The notes below the pieces were generated by a model. It did not search any database. It was not told the origin of the DNA and saw only the letters and a list, made by a program, of their open reading frames with translations. From NCBI GenBank assembly GCA_934541015.1, contig CAKTDC010000009.1, positions 1 through 64,000 of the forward strand: a DNA stretch of 64,000 bases, given 5' to 3'. Positions 39,496 to 48,101 of this stretch are shown one piece after another. How positions within the stretch are numbered: position 1 is the first letter of the stretch; each line of letters begins with the position of its first letter. This stretch comes from an uncultured Luteimonas sp. Lineage in GTDB: Bacteria; Pseudomonadota; Gammaproteobacteria; Xanthomonadales; Xanthomonadaceae. The translations under genes and the position numbers were made by a program.

Positions 39496-40461
39496 ATGAA
39501 TGGGGGCCCAAGCGTCTTCGTTGCGGCGTGCCTGCTGCTTGCCTGGCCGGTCGGGCAGGCGCATGCCGGCACGATCTACCGCTGCGACACCGCCGACGGC
39601 ACGCGCAGCTACGTCAGCAAACGCATCCCCGGCGCCAGCTGCACGGTGGCCAGCCGCTACAGCCGCTCCGCCGCGGCGTCGCGCCCGAAGCCGGCTCCCG
39701 CAGCTCCCGCAGCGCCGGTCGCAGCAGGCGGCGCGAACCCCGCCAACGTCGTGGCCGGATCCCCGGCATCCATCGACAGCAACGCGCCGGCGACCTTCAT
39801 GGGCGCGAGTATGCGGGTCTCGCCGACCCCGCCCCCGCCGGCCACCCCGCCGCCGGCGGTTCCGCGCCCGGCCGGCACCGGCAAGCTGCAGCAGGGGCAG
39901 GTGTATTCCTACATCAAGGACGGCGTGCGCCACTACTCCAGCGTCCGCCCGCCGGGCGGGAGCGTGGAATCGCTGCGCACCATCCGCTACAGCTTCATCG
40001 AGACCTGCTACGCCTGCGCGATCCAGCCGGGGGTGAATTTCGGCTCGGTGCGGCTCAACACCGCGGCCTACTCGGCCGAGATCTCGGCCGCCGCCCGCCG
40101 CTTCGGCGTCGAGGAGGCGATCGTCCGCGCGGTCATGCACGCCGAGTCGGCCTTCAATCCCAATGCGCTGTCCCACGCCGGCGCGCAGGGCCTGATGCAG
40201 CTGATGCCGGCCACGGCCAGGCGCTTCGGCGTGACCAATGCCTTCGATCCGGCGCAGAACATCCAGGGCGGGGTGGAATACCTGGCCTGGCTGCTCAAGC
40301 GCTTCAACGGCGACCTGACCCTGGCGGCAGCCGGCTACAACGCCGGCGAGGGCGCGGTGGACCGCCACAAGGGCGTTCCGCCCTACGCCGAAACCCGGCG
40401 CTACGTGCAGCGCGTGGCCATGCTGGCCGAGCGCTACCGCGGCAATCTGGCGGCCAATTGA
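39496..40461 (+). CDS. Secreted SLT-type lytic transglycosylase
   Basis: 321 aa. Signal peptide to about AHA (residue 24). A DUF4124-like N-terminal part (TIYRCDTADGTRSYVS) is followed by a Pro/Ala linker and KLQQGQVYSYIKDGVRHYSS. The SLT domain from about residue 195 has catalytic Glu217 in MHAESAFNP, then GAQGLMQLMPATA and AAAGYNAGEGAV. It cleaves the MurNAc-GlcNAc bond of peptidoglycan with anhydro-ring formation. AGGAGG lies 13 nt before ATG, a somewhat long spacing. Confidence 0.92.
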   Translation: MNGGPSVFVAACLLLAWPVGQAHAGTIYRCDTADGTRSYVSKRIPGASCTVASRYSRSAAASRPKPAPAAPAAPVAAGGANPANVVAGSPASIDSNAPATFMGASMRVSPTPPPPATPPPAVPRPAGTGKLQQGQVYSYIKDGVRHYSSVRPPGGSVESLRTIRYSFIETCYACAIQPGVNFGSVRLNTAAYSAEISAAARRFGVEEAIVRAVMHAESAFNPNALSHAGAQGLMQLMPATARRFGVTNAFDPAQNIQGGVEYLAWLLKRFNGDLTLAAAGYNAGEGAVDRHKGVPPYAETRRYVQRVAMLAERYRGNLAAN

Positions 40462-40635
40462 CCGCTGCGGCCGCGGCGCGGCGCCGCTGAACGCCTGCCT
40501 CGGCCGGTTCACCATTGTCGGCGCGTTCAGCGTTCCGTTACACTTCCGCAGTCATTTTGCGCCCGCTTCTCCCGTCGGGAGGGGGCGGCCCGCGGCAGCC
40601 ACGTGTTCAGCTACCGAAAGTTTGCGGAGTTCCGG

Positions 40636-41283
40636 ATGTCCAACGAAGCGGTGATCTCCCCTGCCGATGAGGCGGGTCCAGACAACTCCGGGCGACGCCG
40701 GTTCCTGACCGGGACCACGGTGGTGGTCGGTGCGGTCGGGGCCGGATTCGCGGCGGTGCCGTTCATCAAGTCCTGGTTCCCCAGCGCCCGCGCCCAGCTG
40801 GCCGGCGCGCCGGTGACGGCGGACATCACCGCCCTGCAGGAGGGCGAGCGCCTGGTGGTCGAATGGCGCGGGCAGCCGATCTGGATCGTCAAGCGCTCCA
40901 GGGCCATCCTCGAGGCCCTGCCCACCCTGGACGACCAGCTGCGCGATCCGCAGTCGGAGAACCCCGACCAGCAGCCGGCCTACATCCAGGAGGCCAACCC
41001 GCAGCTGCGCTCGCTCAAGCCCGAGATCTCGGTGCTCGTGGGCCTGTGCACGCACCTGGGCTGCGCCCCGGAGATGGTCGCCCAGATCGGCCCGGCGCCG
41101 TTCGACCCGGAGTGGAAGGGCGGCTACTTCTGCCCCTGCCACAAGTCGAAGTTCGACATGGCCGGCCGCGTCTTCCAGGGCGTCCCCGCCCCCACCAACC
41201 TGGTGGTTCCCCCGCATTACTTCGCTGACGACAACACCATCGTGATCGGTGTCGACCCGTCCGCCGCCAGCACGGGAGCCTGA
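40636..41283 (+). CDS. petA: Ubiquinol-cytochrome c reductase Rieske subunit
   Basis: 215 aa. Tat-type start SGRRRFLTGTT leading into one membrane anchor (about 26-46). The 2Fe-2S ligands are in CTHLGC (C138, H140, C143 disulfide) and CPCHKS (C166, C168 disulfide, H169). It passes electrons from ubiquinol to cytochrome c1 in the bc1 complex. GGAG 6 nt before ATG at 40636. First gene of petABC. Confidence 0.97.
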   Translation: MSNEAVISPADEAGPDNSGRRRFLTGTTVVVGAVGAGFAAVPFIKSWFPSARAQLAGAPVTADITALQEGERLVVEWRGQPIWIVKRSRAILEALPTLDDQLRDPQSENPDQQPAYIQEANPQLRSLKPEISVLVGLCTHLGCAPEMVAQIGPAPFDPEWKGGYFCPCHKSKFDMAGRVFQGVPAPTNLVVPPHYFADDNTIVIGVDPSAASTGA

Positions 41284-41287
41284 TGCG

Positions 41288-42547
41288 ATGTCGAACGTGA
41301 TCGTGCGTACCGCCAACAACGTGATGGACTGGGTCAACGAGCGGGCACCGGCGCTGATGCCGATGTACCGCAAGCACATGTCCGAGTACTACGCGCCGAA
41401 GAACTTCAACATCTGGTACATCTTCGGCGTGCTGTCGATCGTGGTGCTGGTCAACCAGATCGTCACCGGCATCTTCCTGACGATGCACTACAAGCCGTCG
41501 GCGGCCGAGGCCTTCTCCTCGGTCGAGTACATCATGCGCGACGTGCCGTGGGGCTGGCTGATCCGCTACATGCACTCGACGGGTGCGTCGCTGTTCTTCA
41601 TCGTCGTCTACATCCACATGTTCCGCGGGCTGATGTACGGCTCCTACCAGAAGCCGCGCGAGCTGGTGTGGATCCTGGGCATGCTGATCTACCTGGTGCT
41701 GATGGCCGAGGCCTTCCTGGGCTACGTGCTGCCGTGGGGCCAGATGTCGTTCTGGGGCGCGAAGGTGATCATCTCGCTGTTCGGCGCGATCCCGGTGATC
41801 GGCAACGGCCTGACCGAGTGGATCATGGGCGACTACCTGCCCAGCGACGCCACCCTCAACCGCTTCTTCGCCCTGCACGTGATCGCCCTGCCGCTGGTGC
41901 TGCTGCTGCTGGTGGTGCTGCACCTGGGCGCGCTGCACGAGGTCGGCTCGAACAACCCCGACGGCGTCGAGATCAAGAAGGGCCCGAAGGGCAACCGCTG
42001 GTCGCCGACCGCGCCCTCCGACGGCATCCCCTTCCATCCGTACTACACGGTGAAGGACACCTTCTACGTGTTCTTCATGCTGATCCTGGCCGCGTTCGTG
42101 ATCTTCTTCGCGCCCGAGTTCGGCGGCTGGTTCCTGGAGCACGACAACTTCGTCGAAGCCAACCCCATGGTGACGCCGGAGCACATCAAGCCGGTGTGGT
42201 ACTACACCCCGTACTACGCGATGCTGCGCGTGGTGCCGCACAAGCTCTCGGGCGTGCTGGTGATGTTCGGCGCGATCGCGATCCTGTTCCTGGTGCCGTG
42301 GCTGGACCGCGCGAAGGTGAAGTCCTACCGCTACCGCGGCTGGCTGTCGAAGCTGGTGCTGGGCCTGTTCGCGATCAGTTTCGTCTGGCTGGGCAAGATC
42401 GGCGCCGGCCCGGGTACCGATCCGACCGAGACCATCATCGGCCGCTTCCTGACCGTCTACTACTTCCTGTTCTTCCTGTTGATGCCGATCTGGACCCGGA
42501 TCGACTCGACCAAGCCTGTGCCGGACCGGGTGACCACGCATGACTAA
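41288..42547 (+). CDS. petB: Cytochrome b of bc1 complex
   Basis: 419 aa with eight or nine helices. WIYIFG-like start (WYIFGVLSIV), haem-ligand His in MHSTGASLFFIVVYIHMFRG and LHVIALPLVLLLLVVLHLGALH, and the quinol-site PEW-like region NPMVTPEHIKPVWYYTPYYA. It carries haems bL and bH and oxidises ubiquinol. Starts 4 nt after petA and overlaps petC by 8 nt. Confidence 0.97.
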   Translation: MSNVIVRTANNVMDWVNERAPALMPMYRKHMSEYYAPKNFNIWYIFGVLSIVVLVNQIVTGIFLTMHYKPSAAEAFSSVEYIMRDVPWGWLIRYMHSTGASLFFIVVYIHMFRGLMYGSYQKPRELVWILGMLIYLVLMAEAFLGYVLPWGQMSFWGAKVIISLFGAIPVIGNGLTEWIMGDYLPSDATLNRFFALHVIALPLVLLLLVVLHLGALHEVGSNNPDGVEIKKGPKGNRWSPTAPSDGIPFHPYYTVKDTFYVFFMLILAAFVIFFAPEFGGWFLEHDNFVEANPMVTPEHIKPVWYYTPYYAMLRVVPHKLSGVLVMFGAIAILFLVPWLDRAKVKSYRYRGWLSKLVLGLFAISFVWLGKIGAGPGTDPTETIIGRFLTVYYFLFFLLMPIWTRIDSTKPVPDRVTTHD

Positions 42548-43295
42548 GCACTTCGCCTCCCGCATCGCTGCGATCGCCAGCGGGTTGCTGCTGTCCTTCT
42601 CCGCGCTTGCCGCCGGCGGCGGTTCGGCCCTGCAGCAGGCGGGCACCGATCTGAGCGACAAGGCCTCGCTCCAGCGCGGCGCCCAGCTGTTCATGAACTA
42701 CTGCTCGAGCTGCCACTCGCTCAAGTACCTGCGCTATTCGCGGATGGCCGAGGATCTGGGGCTGACCGAGGAAGAGGTGATGGCCAACCTCGTCTTCACC
42801 GACGCCAAGTTCGGCGAGCACGTCACCACGACCATGCCGGCCGGGGAGTCGGCGAAATGGTTCGGACAGACGCCGCCGGACCTGTCGCTGACCTCGCGCA
42901 GCAAGCTGGGCGGGCCGGACTGGGTCTATACCTACCTCAAGTCGTTCTATCTCGACGAGACCCGTCCGCTGGGCTGGAACAACACCCTGTTCCCCAACGC
43001 CTCGATGCCCAACGTGCTGTGGGAGCTCCAGGGCCAGCAGCGCGCGGTGCTGGGCGAACTGGACCCGATCACCGGCGAGCCGACCATCGAGTCGCTGGAG
43101 GTCGCGGTGCCGGGAAGCCAGTCCGCGGCCGAGTTCGACCAGACCGTACGCGACCTGTCCGCGTTCCTGCAGTACGCCGCCGAACCCATCGCGCACAAGC
43201 GTGCCGGCCTTGGCGTCTGGGTGATCCTGTTCCTGAGCCTGCTGACCTTCCTGGCCTGGCTGCTCAAGAACGAGTACTGGCGCGACGTGCACTGA
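42540..43295 (+). CDS. petC: Cytochrome c1
   Basis: 251 aa. Signal peptide to ALAAG (about 25). Covalent haem site CSSCH (55-59), distal Met likely in TTMPAGE or ASMPN, and C-terminal anchor GVWVILFLSLLTFLAWLLKNEYW. Accepts electrons from the Rieske protein and gives them to soluble cytochromes. Overlaps petB by 8 nt; followed by sspA as in related genomes. Confidence 0.97.
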   Translation: MTKHFASRIAAIASGLLLSFSALAAGGGSALQQAGTDLSDKASLQRGAQLFMNYCSSCHSLKYLRYSRMAEDLGLTEEEVMANLVFTDAKFGEHVTTTMPAGESAKWFGQTPPDLSLTSRSKLGGPDWVYTYLKSFYLDETRPLGWNNTLFPNASMPNVLWELQGQQRAVLGELDPITGEPTIESLEVAVPGSQSAAEFDQTVRDLSAFLQYAAEPIAHKRAGLGVWVILFLSLLTFLAWLLKNEYWRDVH

Positions 43296-43399
43296 CGGCC
43301 CGGGCCATGGCCAGGCCGCCCGGAGCGGCGGTCTGGACGATGGCTGGCCCGCAAGCCTGTCGTCCCGGACCCGGGCGGATGCCCGGCGGACCGTGGCAG

Positions 43400-43420
43400 T
43401 CGACCACATGGGGTGGTCGA
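43400..43420. promoter_or_regulatory. Perfect 8-bp inverted repeat before sspA
   Basis: TCGACCAC and GTGGTCGA around a 5-nt loop, 50 nt before the sspA start. It may be an operator or an RNA hairpin ending petC transcription; nothing else supports either. Confidence 0.4.
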
Positions 43421-43469
43421 TGCCGAGGCGGCTGGCGGATTCCGGCCGCGAGGGAGGGGGAGGGCCGCG

Positions 43470-44108
43470 ATGGCTGCACCGAGTCTGCGTATGCGAAATG
43501 CAATGACCCTGTTCTCGTCGGTCGACGACGTGGTGTGCCACCGCATCCGGCTGGTGCTTGCGGCCAAGGGCGTGACCTACGATCTGGTTGCGGTGGACCC
43601 GCAGAATCCGCCGGAGGACCTGGTCGATCTCAACCCCTACCACTCGGTGCCGACCCTGGTCGAGCGCGACCTGGTGCTGTACTCGGCGGGCGTGGTCGCC
43701 GAATACCTCGACGAACGCTATCCGCACCCGCCGCTGATGCCGGTCGACCCCCTCTCCCGCGCGCGCATTCGCCTGGCGATGCGCCTGATCGACCACGACT
43801 GGGTGCAGCACGTGCAGGCGATCCAGACCGGCACCAGGGCCGCGGCCGAGGCCGGCCGCAAGCGTCTGAAGGAACTGCTCACCGCGGCCGTTCCGCTGTT
43901 CAAGGCCTCCAAGTTCTATCTCAACAACGAGATGAGCCTGGCCGACTGTGCGATGGCGCCGATCATCTGGCGCCTGGAGGCGCTTGCCGTTCCGCTGCCC
44001 AGGGACGGCAAGGTGATCGAGGACTACGGCAACCGCATCTTCCGCAACCCCGGATTCACCCGCAGCCTGACGCCGCAGGAACGCAACCTCCGCAGCCTGT
44101 CCGACTGA
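43470..44108 (+). CDS. sspA: Stringent starvation protein A
   Basis: 212 aa GST-fold protein. MTLFSSVDDVVCHRIRLVLAAKGVTYDLVAVD is the thioredoxin-like half and contains PYHSVPTLVERDLVL; the helical half includes NNEMSLADCAMAPIIWRL. SspA binds RNA polymerase and modulates transcription in stationary phase and stress. ATG at 43470 has a strong AGGGGGAGGG site. Upstream of sspB, as is usual after petABC in beta and gammaproteobacteria. Confidence 0.94.
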   Translation: MAAPSLRMRNAMTLFSSVDDVVCHRIRLVLAAKGVTYDLVAVDPQNPPEDLVDLNPYHSVPTLVERDLVLYSAGVVAEYLDERYPHPPLMPVDPLSRARIRLAMRLIDHDWVQHVQAIQTGTRAAAEAGRKRLKELLTAAVPLFKASKFYLNNEMSLADCAMAPIIWRLEALAVPLPRDGKVIEDYGNRIFRNPGFTRSLTPQERNLRSLSD

Positions 44109-44301
44109 GCCGCGGTAGCGGCGCCGTCGGCGAAGGAGACACTGCAGCGGCGGCAGCGGCGCGACACGCGAGCTTGCGCAACCCGGAATCCGCGTACGTC
44201 GACGCCCAGTGCGGTCGCGCCGGGGACTGGCGACGGGACGCGGAGGCGCTCGTGCAGCCACGACGCGACGGCGGCCTCAGGTTTGGCATACTTGTCGACA
44301 G

Positions 44302-44757
44302 ATGTCCGAACCGCAGCCCAGCATGACCAGTCACCGCCCGTACCTGCTGCGGGCGCTGTACGAATGGATCGCCGACAACGGCATGACCCCGCACATCCTG
44401 GTCGACGCCGGTCAGCCGGGCGTGCGCGTGCCCCCGCATACCGTCAAGGACGGCCGCGTGGTGCTCAACATCGCCGACCGCGCGGTCGCGCGGCTGGAAA
44501 TGGACAACGACAGCGTCCGTTTCAGCGCGCGCTTCGGCGGCGTCAGCCACCCGGTCCACGTTCCGATCGCGTCGGTGCTCGCGATCTACGCCCGCGAAAC
44601 CGGGCAGGGCATGGCGCTTCCGGAGGATGTCGCCGGGCCTGGCCCCGGCCCCGGCCCCGACGACGAACCGCCCGCTCCGCCCCCGCCCGATTCCCCGGAC
44701 GGCGACGGCGGCGCCCCGGCCCCCAGGCGCGGCGCGCACCTGCGCATCGTGAAGTGA
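44302..44757 (+). CDS. sspB: ClpXP specificity factor SspB
   Basis: 151 aa. SspB core RPYLLRALYEWIADNGMTPHILVDA, RVVLNIADRAV, FSARFGGVSHPVHVPIASVLAIYARETGQGM. A Gly/Pro/Asp-rich flexible linker leads to the C-terminal ClpX-binding tail APRRGAHLRIVK, of the L-R-V-V-K type. It delivers ssrA-tagged proteins to ClpXP. A second ATG at 44323 is possible. Confidence 0.94.
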   Translation: MSEPQPSMTSHRPYLLRALYEWIADNGMTPHILVDAGQPGVRVPPHTVKDGRVVLNIADRAVARLEMDNDSVRFSARFGGVSHPVHVPIASVLAIYARETGQGMALPEDVAGPGPGPGPDDEPPAPPPPDSPDGDGGAPAPRRGAHLRIVK

Positions 44758-45067
44758 AAATGGTGTCAGGGACAGTTTCCTGCGCGCCAGGGGAGCGCTG
44801 AACAACCCGCCCCTTGATCGTCATTCCCGCGAAAGCGCGAACCCGCGGACCTTGATTCCGGGTTGACCTCCATGGTCCCCGCTTGCGCGGGGAAGACGCC
44901 AATTGTCCAGCGCTTCCGTGTTCGGAGCAGGCGCTGGTGCGACGGACGGGAAAGTTCCGCTTGCCCGTGCAGCGGCACAGCGCCTTCGCGGGGGCTCCGG
45001 CGCAGCCCGCAGACGGGGCGGCGCCTGTCTGCGCTGCTGCAATTGCGGCCCGGAACGCGGCGCGCGT
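44758..45067. repeat. Intergenic repeats after sspB
   Basis: No gene. Starts with GTGTCAGGGACAG (44763-44775), related to 1211-1282. Then GCTGAACAACCCGC and a family-B element with ends at 44819-44837 and 44880-44898. The GAACAAC string plus family-B end recurs at 51529-51565. The right part (44900-45067) is unremarkable GC-rich DNA. Confidence 0.6.
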
Positions 45068-45406
45068 TCAATGCATCGTCGTGACCGTCGCCTGCGCGCG
45101 CGTGGGGCCGCTGAACGCCACCAGCTGGTCGTCGAACAACACCAGGCGCCCGACGAAGCGCTCCAGCCCGTCAGGCGAGTATTCGAAGCGGAAGCTGCGC
45201 TCCAGCCCGAGCCAGCCGTCGTCGCGCCGCCGCAGCCGCAGGCCGCTGGCGTGCACGCTCTGGTCCAGCCAGATCACCCCGGCGGCGGTACAGGCGTTGC
45301 GGCCGAGTTCGATCGCGCGTTCGGCGGCAGCGCGCGAGGCGTTCCACCAGCTGTAGGCGGCGGCGCCGGCGATCATCAGGACGATCATGGTGGGCAGGTC
45401 GAGCAT
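45068..45406 (-). CDS. DUF3301 small membrane protein
   Basis: 112 aa. One N-terminal helix (MLDLPTMIVLMIAGAAAYSWW), then RNACTAAGVIWLDQSVHASGLRLRRRDDGWLGLERSF and FEYSPDGLERFVGRLVLFDDQL, the DUF3301 pattern. Function unknown. Located 83 nt after nadC on the same strand. Confidence 0.85.
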   Translation of the reverse strand: MLDLPTMIVLMIAGAAAYSWWNASRAAAERAIELGRNACTAAGVIWLDQSVHASGLRLRRRDDGWLGLERSFRFEYSPDGLERFVGRLVLFDDQLVAFSGPTRAQATVTTMH

Positions 45407-45489
45407 CGGGACAATGTGGCGGCTGCATCCTGCCGATGCAAGGCGCATCGAGGATCGGGCAGCCGGGCAATCCACATCACCCGGCCCCC

Positions 45490-46356
45490 TCAGCCCGGTG
45501 GCGCTCCCAGCTTCAGCGACAGATCCACCGCCTGCACGTGCTTGGTCAGGCCGCCGATCGAAATGCAGTCCACGCCATCGGCGGCGATCGCCCGCACCGT
45601 CTGCAGGTCGACGCCGCCGGACACTTCCAGCGGAATCCGGCCGTCGAACGGCGCGGCGTGGGCGATGGCGACCGCCTCGCGGCGCATGTCCGCGGCGAAG
45701 TCGTCGATCAGCACGCGGTCGCAGCCCGTGGCCAGCGCTTCGCGCAGCTGCTCCAGCGTCTCGACCTCCACGATCAGGGGCAGCGACGGATGCATCGCGC
45801 GCGCCGCTTCGATCGCCAGTGCGACCGAGCCGAACGCGCGCACGTGGTTTTCCTTGAGCATCACCGCGTCGTACAGACCGATGCGGTGGTTGCCGCCGCC
45901 GCCGACGCGCACCGCGTATTTCTGCGCCAGGCGCAGACCCGGCAGGGTCTTGCGGGTGTCGAGGATGCGTGCGCGGGTGCCGCGCACCGCCTCGACGTAT
46001 CCGGCCGTCGCGGTCGCGGTACCGCTCAGCGTCTGCATGAAGTTCAGACAGGTGCGCTCGGCGCTGACCAGGGCGCGCGCGCGGCCGGCCAGGGTCGCCA
46101 GGACGGTTCCGGCCGCGGCGCGGTCGCCCTCGGCCACGCGCCATTCGATCCGCACGTCCGGGTCGAGCGCGCGATGGCAGGCATCGAACCACGGCCGTCC
46201 GCAGACCACCGCGTCCTCCTTGCACAGCAGGTAGGCGATATCGGGGCGATCCGGCAGCAGCGCGGCGGTGACGTCGCCGGCGCCGAGATCCTCGGCCAGC
46301 GCGCGGGCGACATCGGCGGCAACCGCGTCCGCCGGAGGAGGCGCGGGCACGGTCAC
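45490..46356 (-). CDS. nadC: Nicotinate-nucleotide pyrophosphorylase (carboxylating)
   Basis: 288 aa. Family strings EDLGAGDVTAALL, ERTCLNFMQTLSGTAT, RILDTRKTLPGLR, KYAVRVGGGGNHR and KENHVRAFGS, with SGGVDLQTVRAIAADGVDCISIGGLT at the end. It makes nicotinate mononucleotide from quinolinate and PRPP in NAD synthesis. GTG at 46356 overlaps the stop of the Trm112-like gene by 4 nt. Confidence 0.96.
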   Translation of the reverse strand: MTVPAPPPADAVAADVARALAEDLGAGDVTAALLPDRPDIAYLLCKEDAVVCGRPWFDACHRALDPDVRIEWRVAEGDRAAAGTVLATLAGRARALVSAERTCLNFMQTLSGTATATAGYVEAVRGTRARILDTRKTLPGLRLAQKYAVRVGGGGNHRIGLYDAVMLKENHVRAFGSVALAIEAARAMHPSLPLIVEVETLEQLREALATGCDRVLIDDFAADMRREAVAIAHAAPFDGRIPLEVSGGVDLQTVRAIAADGVDCISIGGLTKHVQAVDLSLKLGAPPG

Positions 46357-46622
46357 GACTGCGGGAAATCCGCGACCTGGGCGGTGGCGATGCCTTCCTC
46401 CACCAGCAGCACCGGGATGCCGTCGTCGACGCGATAGACGGTCCTGCGGTCGTGGGTGACCAGCGCCTGGTCGAGCGCTTCGGCCTGCGGCGTCCCGTCG
46501 CCGCGCCTGATGCCGCCGCCGGCAATGGCCGCGTTGAGCGCGGCCAGCCCCGGCTTGTCGAGCAGCGACAGCGGTTGCCGGGTGGCGGGACAGACGAGCA
46601 GGTCGATGAGTTTGCGATCCAT
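46353..46622 (-). CDS. Trm112 family (YcaR-like) small protein
   Basis: 89 aa. LIDLLVCPATRQPLSLL near the start and AYRVDDGIPVLLVEE-like end (TVYRVDDGIPVLLVEEG) match the Trm112/YcaR family. The central part is longer than in YcaR and has only one Cys of the zinc knuckle, so zinc binding is doubtful. Coupled to nadC by GTGA overlap. Role unknown. Confidence 0.85.
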   Translation of the reverse strand: MDRKLIDLLVCPATRQPLSLLDKPGLAALNAAIAGGGIRRGDGTPQAEALDQALVTHDRRTVYRVDDGIPVLLVEEGIATAQVADFPQS

Positions 46623-46846
46623 GGCGATTGAAGGTGGGGCCGACGGCGGAAGGCTGATTATGGCCCCTCGCGTCGATCAGGCGCAGCGGGCGGCGTGCGA
46701 GACGGTGCCTCGGCGGCTGCCGATCGAACAAGGCCGGGCGGGTGGGGGCGGGGCGGAAACCCGCGATATCGGGACTGGATGCTGTCGTCGGGAGATCCGC
46801 ACCGTGATCCTGAGGCCGCATGTGACTCCCGGGCGGCAATGCCATC

Positions 46847-46930
46847 AACGCCGTCATCCCAGCGAACGCTGGGATCCATTGGCTTGTCGAGCGAGAGCAA
46901 AATGGATCCCGGCGTTCGCCGGGATGACGA
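46847..46930. repeat. Family-B palindrome, copy 1 of duplication
   Basis: Arms GTCATCCCAGCGAACGCTGG and CCGGCGTTCGCCGGGATGAC around TTGGCTTGTCGAG. Nearly identical to 47237-47320, 390 nt downstream. Confidence 0.8.
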
Positions 46931-46937
46931 TGACTGT

Positions 46938-47029
46938 GCATCCGGGCTGGCGATGGGTCTCCATCCGGGCCGACGATGGCCCTAAGTCCAGGACGACGAT
47001 GGCTCTGCCTCCGGAATGCCAGCTGGGAT
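46938..47029. repeat. 23-nt tandem repeat, degenerate block (4 copies)
   Basis: Units begin at 46938, 46961, 46984 and 47007, always 23 nt apart, each starting near GCATCCGGG and including GACGATGG. Less conserved than the block at 47326. Confidence 0.75.
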
Positions 47030-47053
47030 CCTCCCCGGCTCATGCCCCACGCC

Positions 47054-47249
47054 TGGGCCCGAACGTGGCCCCGGAGCCAACGCCATCAATGCCGTCATCC
47101 CCAAGCCAAACGAGACTGCCGGGCGGCAATGCCCTCAACGCCGTCATCCCCAGGCCGCGTGTGACTCCCGGGCGACAAAGCCCTCGACGCCGTCATTCCC
47201 AGGCCGCGTGTGACTCCCGGGCGGCAATGGCCTCGACGCCGTCATCCCA
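47054..47249. repeat. 49-nt tandem repeat (4 copies)
   Basis: Units start at 47054, 47103, 47152 and 47201. The last two share AGGCCGCGTGTGACTCCCGG; all end in CGCCGTCATNCC-like text. A single further unit lies at 46811-46859, before palindrome copy 1. Confidence 0.75.
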
Positions 47250-47320
47250 GCGAACGCTGGGATCCATTGGCTTGTCGAGCAAGAGCAAAATGGATCCCGG
47301 CGTTCGCCGGGATGACGATG
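47237..47320. repeat. Family-B palindrome, copy 2 of duplication
   Basis: Same arms and centre as 46847-46930, with one change in the centre (AGCAAG for AGCGAG). It joins the 49-nt array on the left to the 23-nt array on the right. Confidence 0.8.
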
Positions 47321-47325
47321 ATTGT

Positions 47326-47532
47326 GCATCCGGGACGACGATGGTCCTGCATCCGGGACGACGATGGCCCCGCATCCGGGACGACGATGGCCCCGCATCC
47401 GGGACGGCGATGGGTCTGCATCCGGGACGGCGATGGGTCTGCATCCGGGACGGCGATGGGTCTGCATCCGGGATGACGATGATTGTGTATCCGGGACGAC
47501 GATGGGCCTGCATCCGGAAGGCCGGCAGGGGC
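47326..47532. repeat. 23-nt tandem repeat, conserved block (9 copies)
   Basis: Units start at 47326, 47349, 47372, 47395, 47418, 47441, 47464, 47487 and 47510 with exact 23-nt period. Each starts G(C/T)ATCCGGG and most continue ACGACGATGG or ACGGCGATGG. No spacers, so not CRISPR. Confidence 0.9.
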
Positions 47533-47587
47533 GCTTTCAGCCCCCGGCCCCGCTTTCGCTAGAATGCCCCTTTCCCCGAGGATCGCC

Positions 47588-48091
47588 ATGCCCGCCAACC
47601 CCGCCCAACCGCTCGTCGGCGTCGTGATGGGATCGCGTTCCGACTGGGACACGATGCAGCACGCCGTGCTCAAGCTGGAAATGCTCGGCGTGAGCCACGA
47701 GGCGCGGGTGGTGTCGGCACACCGCACGCCGGACGTGCTCTTCGACTACGCGGCCAGCGCGGAGTCCCGCGGCCTGCGCGCGATCATCGCCGGCGCCGGT
47801 GGCGCGGCGCATCTGCCGGGCATGCTGGCGGCCAAGACCGCGGTGCCGGTGCTGGGCGTGCCGGTGCAGAGCAGGGCGCTGAACGGCCTGGATTCGCTGC
47901 TGTCGATCGTGCAGATGCCCGGCGGCGTCCCGGTGGCGACCTTCGCGATCGGGCAGGCGGGCGCGATCAACGCCGCACTGTTCGCCGCGGCCCTGCTGGC
48001 GCCCTCGCATCCGCAGATCGCGCAGGCGCTGGCGGATTTCCGCAGGCGGCAGACCGAAGACGTCGCCGCCAATGCCGATCCGCGCGGCTGA
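47588..48091 (+). CDS. purE: N5-carboxyaminoimidazole ribonucleotide mutase
   Basis: 167 aa. [17 protein letters not shown] (substrate phosphate loop), [22 protein letters not shown] and [24 protein letters not shown] are all present. Class I PurE converts N5-CAIR to CAIR in purine synthesis. ATG 47588 with GAGGAT upstream. Followed by purK after 10 nt. Confidence 0.97.
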   Translation: MPANPAQPLVGVVMGSRSDWDTMQHAVLKLEMLGVSHEARVVSAHRTPDVLFDYAASAESRGLRAIIAGAGGAAHLPGMLAAKTAVPVLGVPVQSRALNGLDSLLSIVQMPGGVPVATFAIGQAGAINAALFAAALLAPSHPQIAQALADFRRRQTEDVAANADPRG

Positions 48092-48101
48092 GGCCGGCGG
48101 C

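Larger units (their letters stand above)
46623..47587. other. Long repeat-filled region before purE
   Basis: No gene. It holds a duplicated compound repeat: a 49-nt unit, a family-B palindrome and a 23-nt tandem array (listed separately). Open frames across it give Asp/Gly/Arg/Pro repeats in all frames because 23 is not a multiple of three, so they are not genes. A weak -10 like TAGAAT is at 47560-47565, before purE. Confidence 0.8.

Noticed and set aside
47326..47532. CRISPR-like array
   Set aside because: Units are contiguous with no unique spacers and no cas genes are near.
46456..47562. Long plus-strand open frame with Asp/Gly/Arg repeats before purE
   Set aside because: It is read through the 23-nt and 49-nt repeats; all three frames give similar text because the period is not a multiple of three, and nadC-side genes overlap it.
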